Assembly (NCBI RefSeq): GCF_026151205.1 | Contig: NC_087081.1 | Coordinates: 14,178,340-14,242,339 of the forward strand | Direction: 5' to 3' | Source of the DNA: Bolinopsis microptera | Lineage: Eukaryota > Ctenophora > Tentaculata > Lobata > Bolinopsidae | DNA length: 64,000 nt | Part shown: in pieces, positions 22,456-34,610 of the stretch | Layout of the letters: each line of letters starts with the position of its first letter | Numbering within the stretch: position 1 is the stretch's first letter | The notes under the pieces: model-generated | Told to the model about the DNA's origin: nothing | The model's input: the letters and a program-made list of their open reading frames with translations, nothing else | The model's database searches: none | Made by a program: the position numbers and the translations under genes

Positions 22456-23420
22456 ATGTAAATATAGGAGGCCCAGCTGCAGAAAATCCTGTCTATGTCG
22501 CGTAAGATCATATTTCCAAGCCAAATGATCCATAAGGTGGAATTTGCAAAAACGATTTTATGGTTAATGTCAGTCTGCGACCCAAGACATATATACTGGA
22601 CCTCCAGGGATCATTATTTCAATAAAGTACCGCTATAATCTAATTTGATAATTGGAGAAGCAAGAAATAGACAAACAAACTCGGTCTTAACCTCAATGAT
22701 TAGTTTGTGCAAGGGCCGTCAATAATAATAATATAGTGGAAAATGAACATATATGCAACAATAAAAATGCAAATTCGATAAATCTTGGAATTTTTATTTA
22801 AAAATAAAGTTGCGGCGAATTACTCATTATAATTGTTAGGCTGCAGGCTTTGCTACCCTGTACTCATAGAATAATCCATAACCTTCTAGAATGTTCTGAA
22901 ATATTTATTTTACTTTTAGTTCAGGAACGGTCATCAAAATGAGTTTGTAACAAGGTCGATTATATTTTGTTAAATTTCTAGCTTTCTCTCAGAAAATGAA
23001 TTTGGCTTTCTATGGGAGGTAATTAGAATTATTACACTTTCTTCACATTCTCAGATTCAAATAAAAAGCATGCGAGATCACCTGGTCAAATGACCGGGAA
23101 ACGGAGAACATGACGCTCTGGTGACGTTATAGTCACGTGACCTCCGACCCGATCAATTGGGTTCTGTCTTGGTCAGCTCCCTGTTACCTGACCTTAATTG
23201 AGGTGACGTACGACACTTCGTTAATTCTATAAATGTCTGGAAAGCTGCAAAATTTCACATGCCCAGCACTTAAGATTCTTAAGGAGTTGTGCAAGATGAC
23301 AATTCATAGAAGCATAGAGGCCGCAGAATTATGAAGACTACCAGATCCTCGTGGAACTTCAGCGATCCATGATATCACGACAGGCCATACTATAATACAA
23401 GTACTACTGGCAGCTGCTGA
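22456..23420. repeat. Composite repeat, copy 1
   Basis: Runs from GGAGGCCCAGCTGCAGAAAATCC through the ~160-bp dispersed repeat (22556-22712), a segment with GCGGCGAATTACTCATT, and then GGTGACGTTATAGTCACGTGACC. From ~23085 to ~23400 it is the reverse complement of 57860-58110 (also 32660-32880). It is largely colinear with 30310-31050, where the inner 23160-23390 part is missing. E-box palindromes (CACGTG) are part of the repeat. Confidence 0.7.
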
Positions 23421-23424
23421 TTTT

Positions 23425-23675
23425 AGATTTTAGATTTTAGATTTCAGATTTCAAATTTCAGATTTCAGATTTCAGATTTCAAATTTCAGATTTCAGATTT
23501 CAGATTTCAGATTTCAGATTTTATAGATTTCAGATTTCAGATTTCAGATTTCAGATTTCAAATTTCAGATTTCAGATTTCAGATTTCAGATTTCAGATTT
23601 CAGATTTCAGATTTCAGATTTCAGATTTCAGATTTCAGATTTCAGATTTCAGATTTCAGATTTCAGATTTCAGAT
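23425..23675. repeat. 7-bp tandem array (CAGATTT)n
   Basis: About 35 units, opening with TAGATTT variants and then almost pure CAGATTT. The same array sits at the same relative place in the duplicated composite repeat at 31050-31247. Confidence 0.95.
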
Positions 23676-24263
23676 GGCTGCATCATGCATCAGGTATTTA
23701 CTCTCATTGCAACTTCCCTTTCTTTTCTTCTTATTCAGGGATATTAGATAGTGATGTTATTTATTATATCGCAACATTATGGTTGTGTACTGACAGCTGA
23801 TCAACTCACCTACTAATCAATCCAACTCTTTTTGTTATTCGTCACTGATTGGGTGACGTGATCTGCAGATCACCGTGAGACCCCGGATCTCATGGGACCT
23901 AGTGGTTGGTGTTAAGCACACGTGCAGCATTTAGAAGTTAATTGGCAGTAACAATTATATTCTTATAAATCAAGAGGCTTGCATATAATGAACATATTGA
24001 CACGGGTGCAGAGTTGAGTCTGTACGGAACCTAGTAGTTTCAGATCCTTGTTTAACTTGCCGTACAGCAAGGTCATCCACTACTTTAGCCCGGCGAGGCA
24101 CATAACTCCCTCTAATTATATTCTTATAGCTGCCAGATCAAAGTTAAATTTAAAATATCTCTGCACGAGACCGACTGGCGTGCGAATAGAATTTTTATTG
24201 ATAACAGTAAATTATTCGCAAATAAACTCAGCAGACCCAGAATTCTCGCGCACTAAATTAGAT
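23676..24263. other. Flank of composite repeat
   Basis: 23676-23860 continues the duplication with 31247-31350 plus 31703-31760. A perfect 16-bp palindrome GTGATCTGCAGATCAC lies at 23858-23873. No gene is seen. AATTAGAT at 24256-24263 is the left target duplication of the following hAT element. Confidence 0.5.
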
Positions 24264-24858
24264 TAGGAGGTGCACGATAAAAATAAACTTGCTCGGATTT
24301 TAAAAATTTTTGTACCAGTGTTTTCTAGAGACTGTGAGAATTTTCACAATACCAAATTTGTCATACCTTTTTGGAAAGATCAGTGAATTTCGCCTAAGTG
24401 CCATATTTGATGGTGCGCGGCTTTTGGAGCAAAAGTAGCTGTAAAAGTCGCGTAATTTAACCAAATTCGTCCAAATTTGACCATTTTTGTCGTATTATTC
24501 GTATTTATCTTCAGTTCCTTAAATGAGATCATTCTGAAAATTGGCAACGACCTTCCAATAGGGCTTTTACAACTGTCCGAAAAATTTGGTGGATATCGGA
24601 GTTGATATAGTGATCAAAATGGGGCAAAATACGCTGCTTTTAGCTGTAACATAATGTCTGTTGATTGGATATGCTTTAAATTTTTCGGACACTTTCCTTG
24701 TAAGTCTATGAGTAAGCTTACCAATTTTTGTTGCAATTGGAGGTCGGGAAGGATACTCAATATTTATTTGTTTGAAGAAAATTGTGCTGGCCGAAATTAG
24801 CGCTAAAAAACCATCCTACAGTCGGCACGCGCGGCTCACTGTCGATGGCGCACTACCT
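24264..24858. mobile_element. Non-autonomous hAT-type element, copy 1 (595 bp)
   Basis: Starts TAGGAGGTGCACGAT and ends CATCG-type sequence ATGGCGCACTACCT. The ends are imperfect inverted repeats (AGG..GTGC.C.AT). It is flanked by AATTAGAT at 24256-24263 and 24859-24866, an 8-bp target duplication as made by hAT transposases. The 595-bp interior is shared with 32924-33518 and contains no transposase frame, so mobilisation in trans is inferred. A third, rearranged copy starts at 59959. Confidence 0.8.
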
Positions 24859-24866
24859 AATTAGAT

Positions 24867-25845
24867 GAAGCATGAAGTCTCCGGTAAAATTTGTTGCCGT
24901 TATCAAGCGGGTTCATTCATACTACGTATGGGACCGCAATGATAAGCATGGCATCCATTTACATCACGATGTCAGAAGGGCTGTTGCATATGAACTTGTC
25001 AACTGCGTTGGCAAGTTATGTGGATCAGAACTGCCACGCCACAGGAACTGTGCGTGGCTCTACCACCATGAGCCTAACAGTCCTTTCAGATATCACCGTG
25101 GTTGAGCACTAATCCATAAATGAATTAATTATATAAAAATCAACCTTTTCTGTCAAGCCCTTAAATTAAGCATATCATCAAGTATTTTCATATCTTTTTC
25201 AGTACATCCTCACTCCTCATCCAAATTCATCATTTGATTGCTACCACGATCGATTTTTGAAGAAATGATCTGATTGGTCGAAAATGCTTATCTTCTTAAG
25301 CTTATCAGATGAACTGATGAACATTCTTTCACTATCAAGCATTTTTGTCTCTTATCATCCCACCATACATTTCCTAAAACATTTTCACATTACCAAACAA
25401 AACTGTGCACATTTTATTTAATAATTATAGAAGCTTCTCTGGTAAATCAGCATCAAGCACGTTTCCTCAGTCAAAGTTCAGTGCAACAGTATTTTCGAAA
25501 ACTTCACAAACAACTAAATAGCAAAAATCACCACACAAAACTACACAACGAAACAATTTCACACATACAAATCACAACGACTTAATATACACTTTAGGTA
25601 AAGTCATATTATCATACTGATAAGCCCGAAAATCGAGATAAGGGCACTATATTGTAACATTTGATTTAGCGAATATTTTTAACAAATAAGTAGATAAGAC
25701 TCAGATCACGATTCTGTAGCATACAGGACCTCCGGTTCTCGTGAAAGAATCTGATTTGCACTAGTATAGATATATTTTACGTTATTTATAAATTTATACA
25801 TTTTTTATTCTCTAATTCCTCCACAAGCATAAGAGTTAACTTAAA
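24867..25845. other. Upstream region of LINE 1, possibly including its 5' UTR
   Basis: The 5' boundary of the LINE is not visible. Two overlapping frames at 24872-25112 (about 75 codons) show no domain I recognise. Downstream is AT-rich sequence up to the LINE start codon in TTAAAATGGC context. Confidence 0.4.
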
Positions 25846-28800
25846 ATGGCAGCGAATGGAAATATTACTGATACTTCTGGTCATAAAATCAAAATAAAAT
25901 GTGGTAGCTGTAGCGGCTGGTGTTATTCTTCCAAAAACATCCGCAGCTGTTCATGGTGCCAAAACAACGTCCACGTCAAATGTTTTAAGGAAAATTTAGG
26001 TTGTACAAGCTGTTGTGAAAGTCTTATTCCTGGATTTTACGCGACTTACTATGAAATTTACGATGACTACAATAAGCTTAATTGCGCTATTTATAATCCA
26101 TACGCTCAAAATAGTCGATGTAATCTTATTGGAGACGCCATGACCAATGAAGAGCACCAGGATTCAACATGGAGTGACATTTCGGCTTTCCTAACTCACT
26201 GTCAGTATAAACAGCAACGTAACGTAAAAAGGTCGACATCCTCTCAACTTAAAACATTTTCCATGAATATCAGATCCCTTTTCAAAAATATTGATCAACT
26301 ACGAGAAGATATAGAAATATATGATAAGTATGATGTATTGTGTTTTAACGAAACTAACTGCACACTAGAAAAATTGCCTAACGGAATAAACGACATCACA
26401 TTAAATGGATTCCATGAACCGTATATCCAAGATCCCATCCGCACATCGGGTAAAGGTGGGGGGCTTGCCATATACATACACAAACGTGTAGCTGACTCTG
26501 ATAAAATTGATATTTTCAATCCCAACCCTGAACCCTCAAATACTAGCGGCGAATTTCAATTTATCAAGATCCACCAGTGTAAAGGATATAATAGAACAAA
26601 GATAATTGGAAATTTTTATCGCTCTCCCGCTAGAAAACCTGAAGCATTTCTTGAAATTTTTAAAAGTACGCTTCACAACCTGGGAAGACACTCTCGCAAA
26701 CATATGACGTTACATGGAGATTTTAATCTAAATTTACTGAAGCACAGTAGCAACCAGGCATGTCAAAGCATTATAGATATTGCATCCTCTTACGGTTTCA
26801 TCCAAATTGTATCACGTCCAACTCGCATAACAGACCACAGTGCCACGCTTATTGATCATATCTACACGAACAATCTTGAAGATACAATAAGCTGCAACGT
26901 ATTAACGACAGATCTGTCGGATCACTTAGCGATAGTTACAACAATTAATCTTGATAATACATCCACCAGCAGTTACCGCTCCGCATCTTATAATCAAAAT
27001 CCAACACAAACCAACGTACGTAGTTTTAATGAGGCCAACAACCATAAATTTAGAGATTTAATAATGGAAGAAAATTGGTCTGTAATACTAACAAATACCC
27101 CTGATGCTAACCAGCAGTTTGATTGTTTAAATTCGGCTTACAACAGGATTTATAACGCTGCCTACCCGACAAAAAGACAGTCCGAGCGCAGACAAAATGA
27201 ACGTGTTAATCCCAAACCATGGATACTGCCCTGGCTTGAAGAAGCTATAGAACGTAAAAATCAGGCATATCATGATTTTGTTAAGGAACCAGTTGATAGG
27301 AACCAGCTAAAATATGACCGTTTGAAAAAGTTTTGCACCAAACACGTTGACAAAGCCAAAAACATACACTACAAAAAATTCTTTGAACAACACAAAGATA
27401 ATTCTAAGAAGCAGTGGCAGATGATTAACGGACTTCTGAATAGGAAACCAGCCAAACCTACATCGATAAAACTGTCGGACGAAAACGGACAAGTCAGCAC
27501 TCCGGCAGCAGTAGCAGAAAAATTTAATGATCACTTCTCAAACATCGCTCCAAAAATTAAATCTGAAATTAGTAGTAGGACCACTTTCGATCCTGGTGGG
27601 GCCCAGGGGACACTACGTAACCCTTCTCCAAATAGTATCTACATAAAACCAGTCACAACTACCGAAGTTCAAGACGTTATTAACCTATTTAAGAATAAAG
27701 CTACTCTTGACACCAAAATCCAACCACTCAAAATTGCCAACAGCTGTCATAATTTTACCACTGTATTGGCCCACGTTGTTAACAGCTCGTTCGAACAAGG
27801 GGTCTTTCCCCAAGCCTTGAAAACGGCAAAAGTAGTTCCTGTACATAAAGGTGGATCTAAAACTGACATCAAAAATTACAGACCGATATCTCTACTTGCC
27901 ACTTTCTCAAAAGTCTACGAAAAGCTTATGCACAATCGAGTCATAAATTTCTTGGATACCTACAATATACTTTGTGAAAATCAATACGGCTTCCGCCCAG
28001 GTAGGTCTTGTGAACATGCACTTCTTAATGCTAAAGACAGAATCCTCAATTCAATGTCTAAAAAGCAAGTTACTTTGCTCCTCTTGATTGACTTTAGCAA
28101 AGCCTTTGACCTTGTGGATCACTCCATACTCCTGAATAAGCTCGAGCACTATGGCATAAGAGGTCTAGCTTTAAACTGGTTTAAATCATATCTTATGAAC
28201 AGAAACCAGTTTGTATCAATTGGATCCTCTGAATCCTCAGCCAATCCAATTATTTACGGTGTACCCCAAGGTTCAATTTTGGGACCTCTCCTTTTTATAA
28301 TCTACATAAATGATCTTCCTCAAATATCAGAAATAGCTAATTTCATCATGTACGCAGATGATGCAAACATTTTCCTAACAGGAGAAAATATAAACGAGGT
28401 TTATGATAAGCTCAAAATTCTTAGCGATGTCTTAGTTAAATGGGTAGATAACAACGGATTAGCTCTAAATCTTAAAAAAACGAATTATATGATCTTTTCT
28501 CGACAAAGAAACCTCATTTATCGCGATGTAGTAATTTCTGGTGTCACAATCGAAAGAAAAACAGAAGCCCGTTTCTTAGGTGTTATAATAGATAACAAAC
28601 TGAACTGGTCGCAACATATTTCTGCCATGAAAATGAAAATGGCCAGATACATTGGAGTCATGTACAAACTTAAAAAATATTTGCCTCTGGAAGCACGTTT
28701 ACAAATATATCACAGCTTTGTGCAGTCTCACCTTAATTACTGCTCCCTCGTCTGGGGTTTTGCTGCCAAATCCCATATAGAAACACTATTTGTTAAACAG

Positions 28801-29331
28801 AAAATGGGTCTTAGAGCAATACTACCAGGTTTTGTTAATTACTGGTACAAAGATGGTACACCACCAGCAAGTACCAAGTCTGGTTTCTATGTACACAAAA
28901 TATTGACAGTTCAAAGTATCATCGTGAAGAACGCATTAGTTTTTATACATAAGCTAAAAAACTTCCCAAGTCTAGTGCCTCCCTCTATAAAGAAAACAAT
29001 ACCTAACAGTGCACCAATATTTAACGTCGCCGATCCGGATTCGAGTCTTACAACTTTATGGTCAGATGAATACGGTAAACACCCTTACAATAATTCAGTA
29101 TTCTACAAAGGTCCACTATTAGCAATAAACAGATATAGTGTCGCAGCAACTTCCTTGCCAAGTCTATTCAACCTTAACATCTACAAAAGGTGCATAAAAA
29201 ACATGCTCATTGATCAACAAAACGAGGGCATTGCAGACGAATGGCCTAACTTTATGTTATACAATATAACGGGACTAAGGAAATCAGAGCGCAACATCAA
29301 CCGTAATGCTAATAATAACTCTGTCCCATAA
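25846..29331 (+). CDS. Non-LTR retrotransposon polyprotein with PHD-like finger, endonuclease and reverse transcriptase
   Basis: One uninterrupted 1161-codon frame. Residues 19-56 form a C4HC3 PHD-like finger: C19, C22, C35, C38, H43, C46, C53, C56. An apurinic/apyrimidinic-type endonuclease follows (about 135-375), with NETN near 168, GDFNLNLL near 291, LIDHIYTN near 340 and LSDHLAIV near 357; the catalytic Glu, Asp and His are present. The reverse transcriptase (about 600-920) has GFRPGRS near 715, DFSKAFD near 748, GVPQGSILGP near 804 and the catalytic YADD near 835. The protein nicks the target DNA and copies its own RNA at the nick. Single-ORF length and domain order fit the Jockey/CR1/L2-type group, where PHD-like fingers are known; clade assignment by eye is not safe. 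No stop or frameshift is seen, so it may be recently active. Translation is taken from the first ATG (AAAATGG). Confidence 0.9.
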   Translation: MAANGNITDTSGHKIKIKCGSCSGWCYSSKNIRSCSWCQNNVHVKCFKENLGCTSCCESLIPGFYATYYEIYDDYNKLNCAIYNPYAQNSRCNLIGDAMTNEEHQDSTWSDISAFLTHCQYKQQRNVKRSTSSQLKTFSMNIRSLFKNIDQLREDIEIYDKYDVLCFNETNCTLEKLPNGINDITLNGFHEPYIQDPIRTSGKGGGLAIYIHKRVADSDKIDIFNPNPEPSNTSGEFQFIKIHQCKGYNRTKIIGNFYRSPARKPEAFLEIFKSTLHNLGRHSRKHMTLHGDFNLNLLKHSSNQACQSIIDIASSYGFIQIVSRPTRITDHSATLIDHIYTNNLEDTISCNVLTTDLSDHLAIVTTINLDNTSTSSYRSASYNQNPTQTNVRSFNEANNHKFRDLIMEENWSVILTNTPDANQQFDCLNSAYNRIYNAAYPTKRQSERRQNERVNPKPWILPWLEEAIERKNQAYHDFVKEPVDRNQLKYDRLKKFCTKHVDKAKNIHYKKFFEQHKDNSKKQWQMINGLLNRKPAKPTSIKLSDENGQVSTPAAVAEKFNDHFSNIAPKIKSEISSRTTFDPGGAQGTLRNPSPNSIYIKPVTTTEVQDVINLFKNKATLDTKIQPLKIANSCHNFTTVLAHVVNSSFEQGVFPQALKTAKVVPVHKGGSKTDIKNYRPISLLATFSKVYEKLMHNRVINFLDTYNILCENQYGFRPGRSCEHALLNAKDRILNSMSKKQVTLLLLIDFSKAFDLVDHSILLNKLEHYGIRGLALNWFKSYLMNRNQFVSIGSSESSANPIIYGVPQGSILGPLLFIIYINDLPQISEIANFIMYADDANIFLTGENINEVYDKLKILSDVLVKWVDNNGLALNLKKTNYMIFSRQRNLIYRDVVISGVTIERKTEARFLGVIIDNKLNWSQHISAMKMKMARYIGVMYKLKKYLPLEARLQIYHSFVQSHLNYCSLVWGFAAKSHIETLFVKQKMGLRAILPGFVNYWYKDGTPPASTKSGFYVHKILTVQSIIVKNALVFIHKLKNFPSLVPPSIKKTIPNSAPIFNVADPDSSLTTLWSDEYGKHPYNNSVFYKGPLLAINRYSVAATSLPSLFNLNIYKRCIKNMLIDQQNEGIADEWPNFMLYNITGLRKSERNINRNANNNSVP

Positions 29332-29850
29332 GCACGCCATCACAGAATCAATTTCACTGCATACCATCTCAGTTACACTGCCATCAATTCGCCAGCAAAA
29401 ACGGCATGACGCTATGCGACTGATAACAGTCGTTAAATTTTAAAAATTTTGGAATAGCTAGCTAGCAGTAGCTATGCGCCTGTTTCCACTCTAACAACTC
29501 TAAAAGCATATTAATATGATAATTTCAACTAAAGGCAACTTTATATGTGCTCAGCTATGTTTTGTTTCGACAAGCTCTATTATATACATTTTAATCGTTT
29601 TAATGAGATCTAATCTTGTATGAGTTTTGAGTTTGAATTGATAACACTTATTATATATATTATTTTTTGAGTAAACATTGGCTGGTACTTCGGGCCGGTC
29701 CCCAACAAAAAGTTGCGTTTGTGTTAAGATTTTGGATTTGATTAAAATGAATAAGTTCTTTACAATTATCTATAATGTAATTTGATAACCGGTATTGTAA
29801 ACCAGTATTTTAATGTAACTGCCAGTATTTTAATGTAACTGCTATTTTTT
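29332..29850 (+). other. Probable LINE 1 3' untranslated region and tail
   Basis: AT-rich sequence after the stop codon ends in about two and a half copies of a 20-bp unit (CCAGTATTTTAATGTAACTG), at about 29793-29842. Short 3' tandem repeats instead of a poly(A) tail are common in this type of LINE. A target duplication could not be identified. Confidence 0.5.
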
Positions 29851-29938
29851 ATTTGCAATGATGCAAGTGCGAAGAACACTGCCATCTCCACGGAACTACC
29901 GCTGTAAAGACTCACTACAAAAGGCGAGCGCACCATCT

Positions 29939-30280
<342 letters not shown>

Positions 30281-30285
30281 CCGCA

Positions 30286-31049
30286 TGCTAAATAAAACAA
30301 CGTAAATTAAACAATGTAAATATAGGAGGCTGAGCTGCAGAAAATCCTGTTTATGTCGCGTAAGATCATATTTTCAAGCCAAATGATCTATAAGATGGAA
30401 TTTGCGAAGACAATTTTATGGTTAATGTCAGTCTGCGACCCAAGACATTTATACTGGACCTCCAGGGATCATTATTTCAATAAAGCACCGCATCTAATTT
30501 GATTGGAGAAGCAAGAAATAGACAAACAAACTCGGTCTTAACCTCAATGATTAGTTTGTGCAAGATGAATATAGTGGAAAATGAACATATATGCAACAAT
30601 AAAAATGCAAATTCGATAAATCTTGGAATTTTTATCTAAAAATAAAGTTGCGGCGAATTACTCATTATAATTGTTAGGCTGCAGGCTTTGCTACCCTGTA
30701 CTCATAGAATAATCCATAACCTTCTAGAATGTTCTGAAATATTTATTTTACTTTTAGTTCAGGAACGGTCATCAAAATGAGTTTGTAACAAGGTCGATTA
30801 TATTTTGGTAAATTTGTAGCTTTCTCTCAGAAAATGAATCTGGCTTTCTATGGGAGGTAATCAGAATTACACTTACATTCAGATTCTCAGATTTAAATAA
30901 AAAGCATGCAAGATCACCTGGTCCAATGAGCGGGAAACGGAGAACATGAAGCTCTGGTGACGTTACAGTCACGTGACCTCAGGCTCATAATCACGTGACC
31001 TCCGACCCGATCAATTGGGTTCTGTCCTGTAATACAAGTACTACGGGCA
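30286..31049. repeat. Composite repeat, copy 2
   Basis: Colinear with 22440-23160 at high similarity, starting with remnants of the 14-bp minisatellite (AAATAAAACAACGTAAAT). It ends with AGCTCTGGTGACGTTACAGTCACGTGACC. An extra CTCATAATCACGTGACC block compared with copy 1 is the inverse of 32873-32900. Carries CACGTG palindromes and a shortened junction where copy 1 has 23160-23390. Confidence 0.7.
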
Positions 31050-31247
31050 GCTGCTGATTTCAGATTTCATATTTCAGATTTCATATTTCAGATTTCAGAT
31101 TTCAGATTTCAGATTTCAGATTTCAGATTTCAGATTTCAGATTTCAGATTTCAGATTTCAGATTTCAGATTTCAGATTTCCGATTTCCGATTTCAGATTT
31201 CAGATTTCAGATTTCAGATTTCAGATTTCAGATTTCAGATTTCAGAT
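31050..31247. repeat. 7-bp tandem array (CAGATTT)n, second locus
   Basis: About 27 units with a few CATATTT and CCGATTT variants, bounded by GCAGCTGCTGATTT and ATGGCTG as at 23425-23675. Confidence 0.95.
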
Positions 31248-31366
31248 GGCTGTATCAGGTATTTACTCTCATTGCAACTTCCTTTTCTTTCCTTCTTATT
31301 CAGGGATGTTAGATAGTCATGCTATTTATTATCTCGCAACATTATGGTTGTGTACTGACAGCTGAT

Positions 31367-31687
31367 GTTGATACTTTCGTACGAGCAGCTAGACTCCGAT
31401 GGTTTGGCCATGTGGTGAGGATGCCAGAAGAAAGAATACCCAACTATCTTCTGCACTGGATCCCAAAGCATGGTAAAAGGTGAAGAGGTAGACCTCGGAA
31501 AAACTGGTTGTCATGTGTCCGGGAGGATGCAGCAATCTTCACAGGTGTCGATAACATCACGATAGAAGATGCAGAACAACAAGCTACAGACAGGGTTCAC
31601 TGGAGAGGTCTAATACACCGGAGAAAGGAGTTACTATGTGGTGCAGGCCACTCCAACGACTAGGAGGAGACCTTTTCAAGTAAGTAA
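31367..31687 (+). pseudogene. 5'-truncated LINE insertion (C-terminal RT tail) with target duplication
   Basis: The frame reads RAARLRWFGHVVRMPEERIP, then a stop after HGKR, then RGRPRKNWLSC, VHWRGLIHRRKE and GAGHSND, ending at a stop. This is the extreme C-terminus of a LINE reverse transcriptase ORF. The insert ends in CAAGTAAGTAAG-type short repeats. It is flanked by GTACTGACAGCTGAT at 31352-31366 and 31688-31702; the sister locus at 23790 has this string once. Together these are hallmarks of target-primed reverse transcription with early termination. It is non-functional. The family is shared with 4437-4790. Confidence 0.85.
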
Positions 31688-31762
31688 GTACTGACAGCTG
31701 ATCAACTCACCTACTTATCAATCCAATTCTGTATATTATTCGTCACTGATTAGGTGACGACT

Positions 31763-32312
<550 letters not shown>

Positions 32313-32317
32313 GTAGT

Positions 32318-32923
32318 AGTTCTTAGTAAAATCCTTGACCGTATTATTTTCATCCCTTCAACCGTACCAATATGATGATGTTAAGATTAGTTCATACTAT
32401 TTAGCTCTATAGGTCAAAGTTCTGTCCTAACCAGTAGTCCCTATTAATCGCCTTCCATCCTCATACAACCGCCGCCACCTTACTTAGGGTAAACGGACTT
32501 TCGCTATGATAATTTATTCATGTTGTTGTTCACATTGAATACACTATATTACCATATCCTTTTTTTACTTGTTTTACTTGGTTATCTTCCAGATATAAAT
32601 TCACCAACATTTTTTAAGTCGATAATTGCAATAGAAGTTCCTTTCCTAAAATGTATCTTGTACTATAGGGCCTGTCATGATATCATGGATCGCTTAAGTT
32701 CCACGAGGATCTGGTAGTCCTCATAATTCTGCGGCCTCTATGGATCGTCATCTCGCACAACTCTTTAAGAACCTTGTGAGTTTGGCATGTGAAAATTAGC
32801 AGCCTTCCAGACATGTATTGGGTTAGCAAGGTGTCGTACGTCACCTCAAGATCGGGTGACAGATTGGGTCTGAGGTCACGTGATTATGAGCCTGAGGTCA
32901 CGTGACTATGACGTCACCAGAGC
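32318..32923. repeat. Segment duplicated at 57509-58060 and 59296-59345
   Basis: From TAGTTCTTAGTAAAATCCTTGACC to GATCGGGTGACAG it is almost identical to 57509-58058. The last part (GAGGTCACGTGATTATGAGCC ... TATGACGTCACCAGAGC) matches 59293-59347. The inner part is the inverse of 23085-23400. CACGTG twice and TGACGTCA once lie within 40 bp. Confidence 0.85.
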
Positions 32924-33518
32924 TAGGGGGTGCACGATAAAAATAAACTTGCTCGGATTTTAAAAATTTGTGTACCACTGTTTTCTAGAGACTGTGAGAA
33001 TTTTCACAATATCAAATTTGTTATACCTTTTTGGAAAGATCAGTGAGTTTCGCCTAGGTGCCTTATTTGATGGTGCGCGGCTTTTGGAGCAAAAGTAACT
33101 GTAAAAGTCGCGTAATTTGACCAAATTCGTCCAAATTTGACCATTTTTGTAGTATTATTCGGATTTATCTTCAGTTCCTCAAATGAGATCATTCTGGAAA
33201 TTGGCGACGACCTTCCAATTGGGCTTTCACAACTGTCCGAAAAATTTGGTGGATATCGGACTTGATATAGTGATCAAAATGGGGCAAAATACGCTGCTTT
33301 TAGCTGTAACATAATGTCTGATGGTTGGATATGCTTTAAATTTTTCGGACACTTTTCTTGTAAGTCTATGAGTAAGCTTACCAATTTTTGTTGCAATTGG
33401 AGGTCGGGAAGGATACTCAATATCTATTTGTTTGAAGAAAATTGTGCTGGCCGAAATTAGCGCTAAAAAACCATCCTACAGTCAGCACGCGCGGCTCACT
33501 GTCGATGGCGCACTACCT
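32924..33518. mobile_element. Non-autonomous hAT-type element, copy 2 (595 bp)
   Basis: TAGGGGGTGCACGAT to ATGGCGCACTACCT, nearly identical to copy 1 at 24264. It is flanked by ACCAGAGC at 32916-32923 and 33519-33526 (8 bp). The homologous segment at 59335-59350 reads GACGTCATCAGAGCTTTCAAG with a single target and no insert, a clear empty site. Confidence 0.9.
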
Positions 33519-34289
33519 ACCAGAGCTTTCAAGCTCTCTTTGACTTTGTTCCATATCCAATACTTAATGCTTACTTTATGCTTACAAGCACTAACAGATG
33601 TTTTTCGCCAATCTACTTTAAGTTCATACCAGCGATCAAATTTTTAAACATTTTTTAAAAATGTGACAATGACTAATGTATGTAGTACAACACAGTGGCT
33701 GCAAAAGCGCAAATTGCAAACTAAGTATTTTCGCGCGTTTTCGCGCGTTTTGACAAGATATATATTATGAGCACTCTTTAAATGCTTTTCATAAATTCCA
33801 GAACAATCCTTTTAGTATGATTTTTAATACAACATACAATTTATGGTCTAAATATCATTATCTAGCAATTTTGAAATTTCTAGCTTAACTGTAAATAGAG
33901 TTAAGTGCATTTTAAAACAAGTAAAAGTCTTCCATTTTGTTTTGATCATAACATTTTAACTAAGTAAAAGTATTTGGGCATATTTACACGAAATGATCAG
34001 AAATTGTCTAAATAACAATACAGTCAAAGTTTTAATGATCGGCAGTAAAATATTCGTAACCAAAACGTTAATCAAAGTTATACGAATTATACTTATTTGT
34101 TTACAATATTGACCTTAAATTGAACAAAATGCGCGGAACGCGCGCGATCTTATATCATATATGCGTAGGTGAAGAAAGAGACTAGCCATCTTTACAACAA
34201 AGGAAAGGATTTAATAACCTCTACTAGCCTTAGAGCATAACCATGCTCTTTCCACAATGCAGAAGTATGAGCAAATAACTCCTTTCGCA

Positions 34290-34610
34290 GGAAACTAACG
34301 CCCTCACAGGCTCCCACGTTTCATGTAACCGACCCCAGGTTTTGGTTTTAGATCGGACACTCAAAACAAAGATAGAAAAGCGGTCTACACGCTTACAGGC
34401 TACCACGTCTCTTGGAAACCCAGGATTTAGTTTTGGATCGGACAATCAAAATACTGATATAGATAAACATAAAACAATAGAGGAGCGGTCTACACCCTCA
34501 CAGGCTACCACTGACCACGTTTAGTATAAGCCAGGATTTAGTTCTGGATCGGAAACTGGAAGCAAGGATATAGGAGCGGTCTACAGTGACGTTACAGGTT
34601 TAAAGGTATA
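34290..34610. repeat. Degenerate ~95-bp tandem units
   Basis: Four units share GGAGCGGTCTACAC, CTCACAGGCTACCACG and GGATTTAGTTTTGGATCGGA. One more unit lies at about 35890-36003. The repeat is inside the 33691-39003 insertion. Confidence 0.7.

Noticed and set aside
22138-22533. Minus-strand hydrophobic frames reading FYLRCFIYV over and over
   Set aside because: Produced by the 14-bp minisatellite; period 14 shifts the frame each unit and yields a 14-residue cycle.
24872-25112. Two overlapping ~75-codon frames upstream of LINE 1
   Set aside because: No recognisable domain, both frames open over the same stretch, no splice or poly(A) support.
33691-33740. Full recombination signal sequence (heptamer, 12/23 spacer, nonamer)
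   Set aside because: The CACAGTG heptamer is present, but no A-rich nonamer appears at 12 or 23 bp on either end. Only a Transib/RAG-like TIR is claimed.
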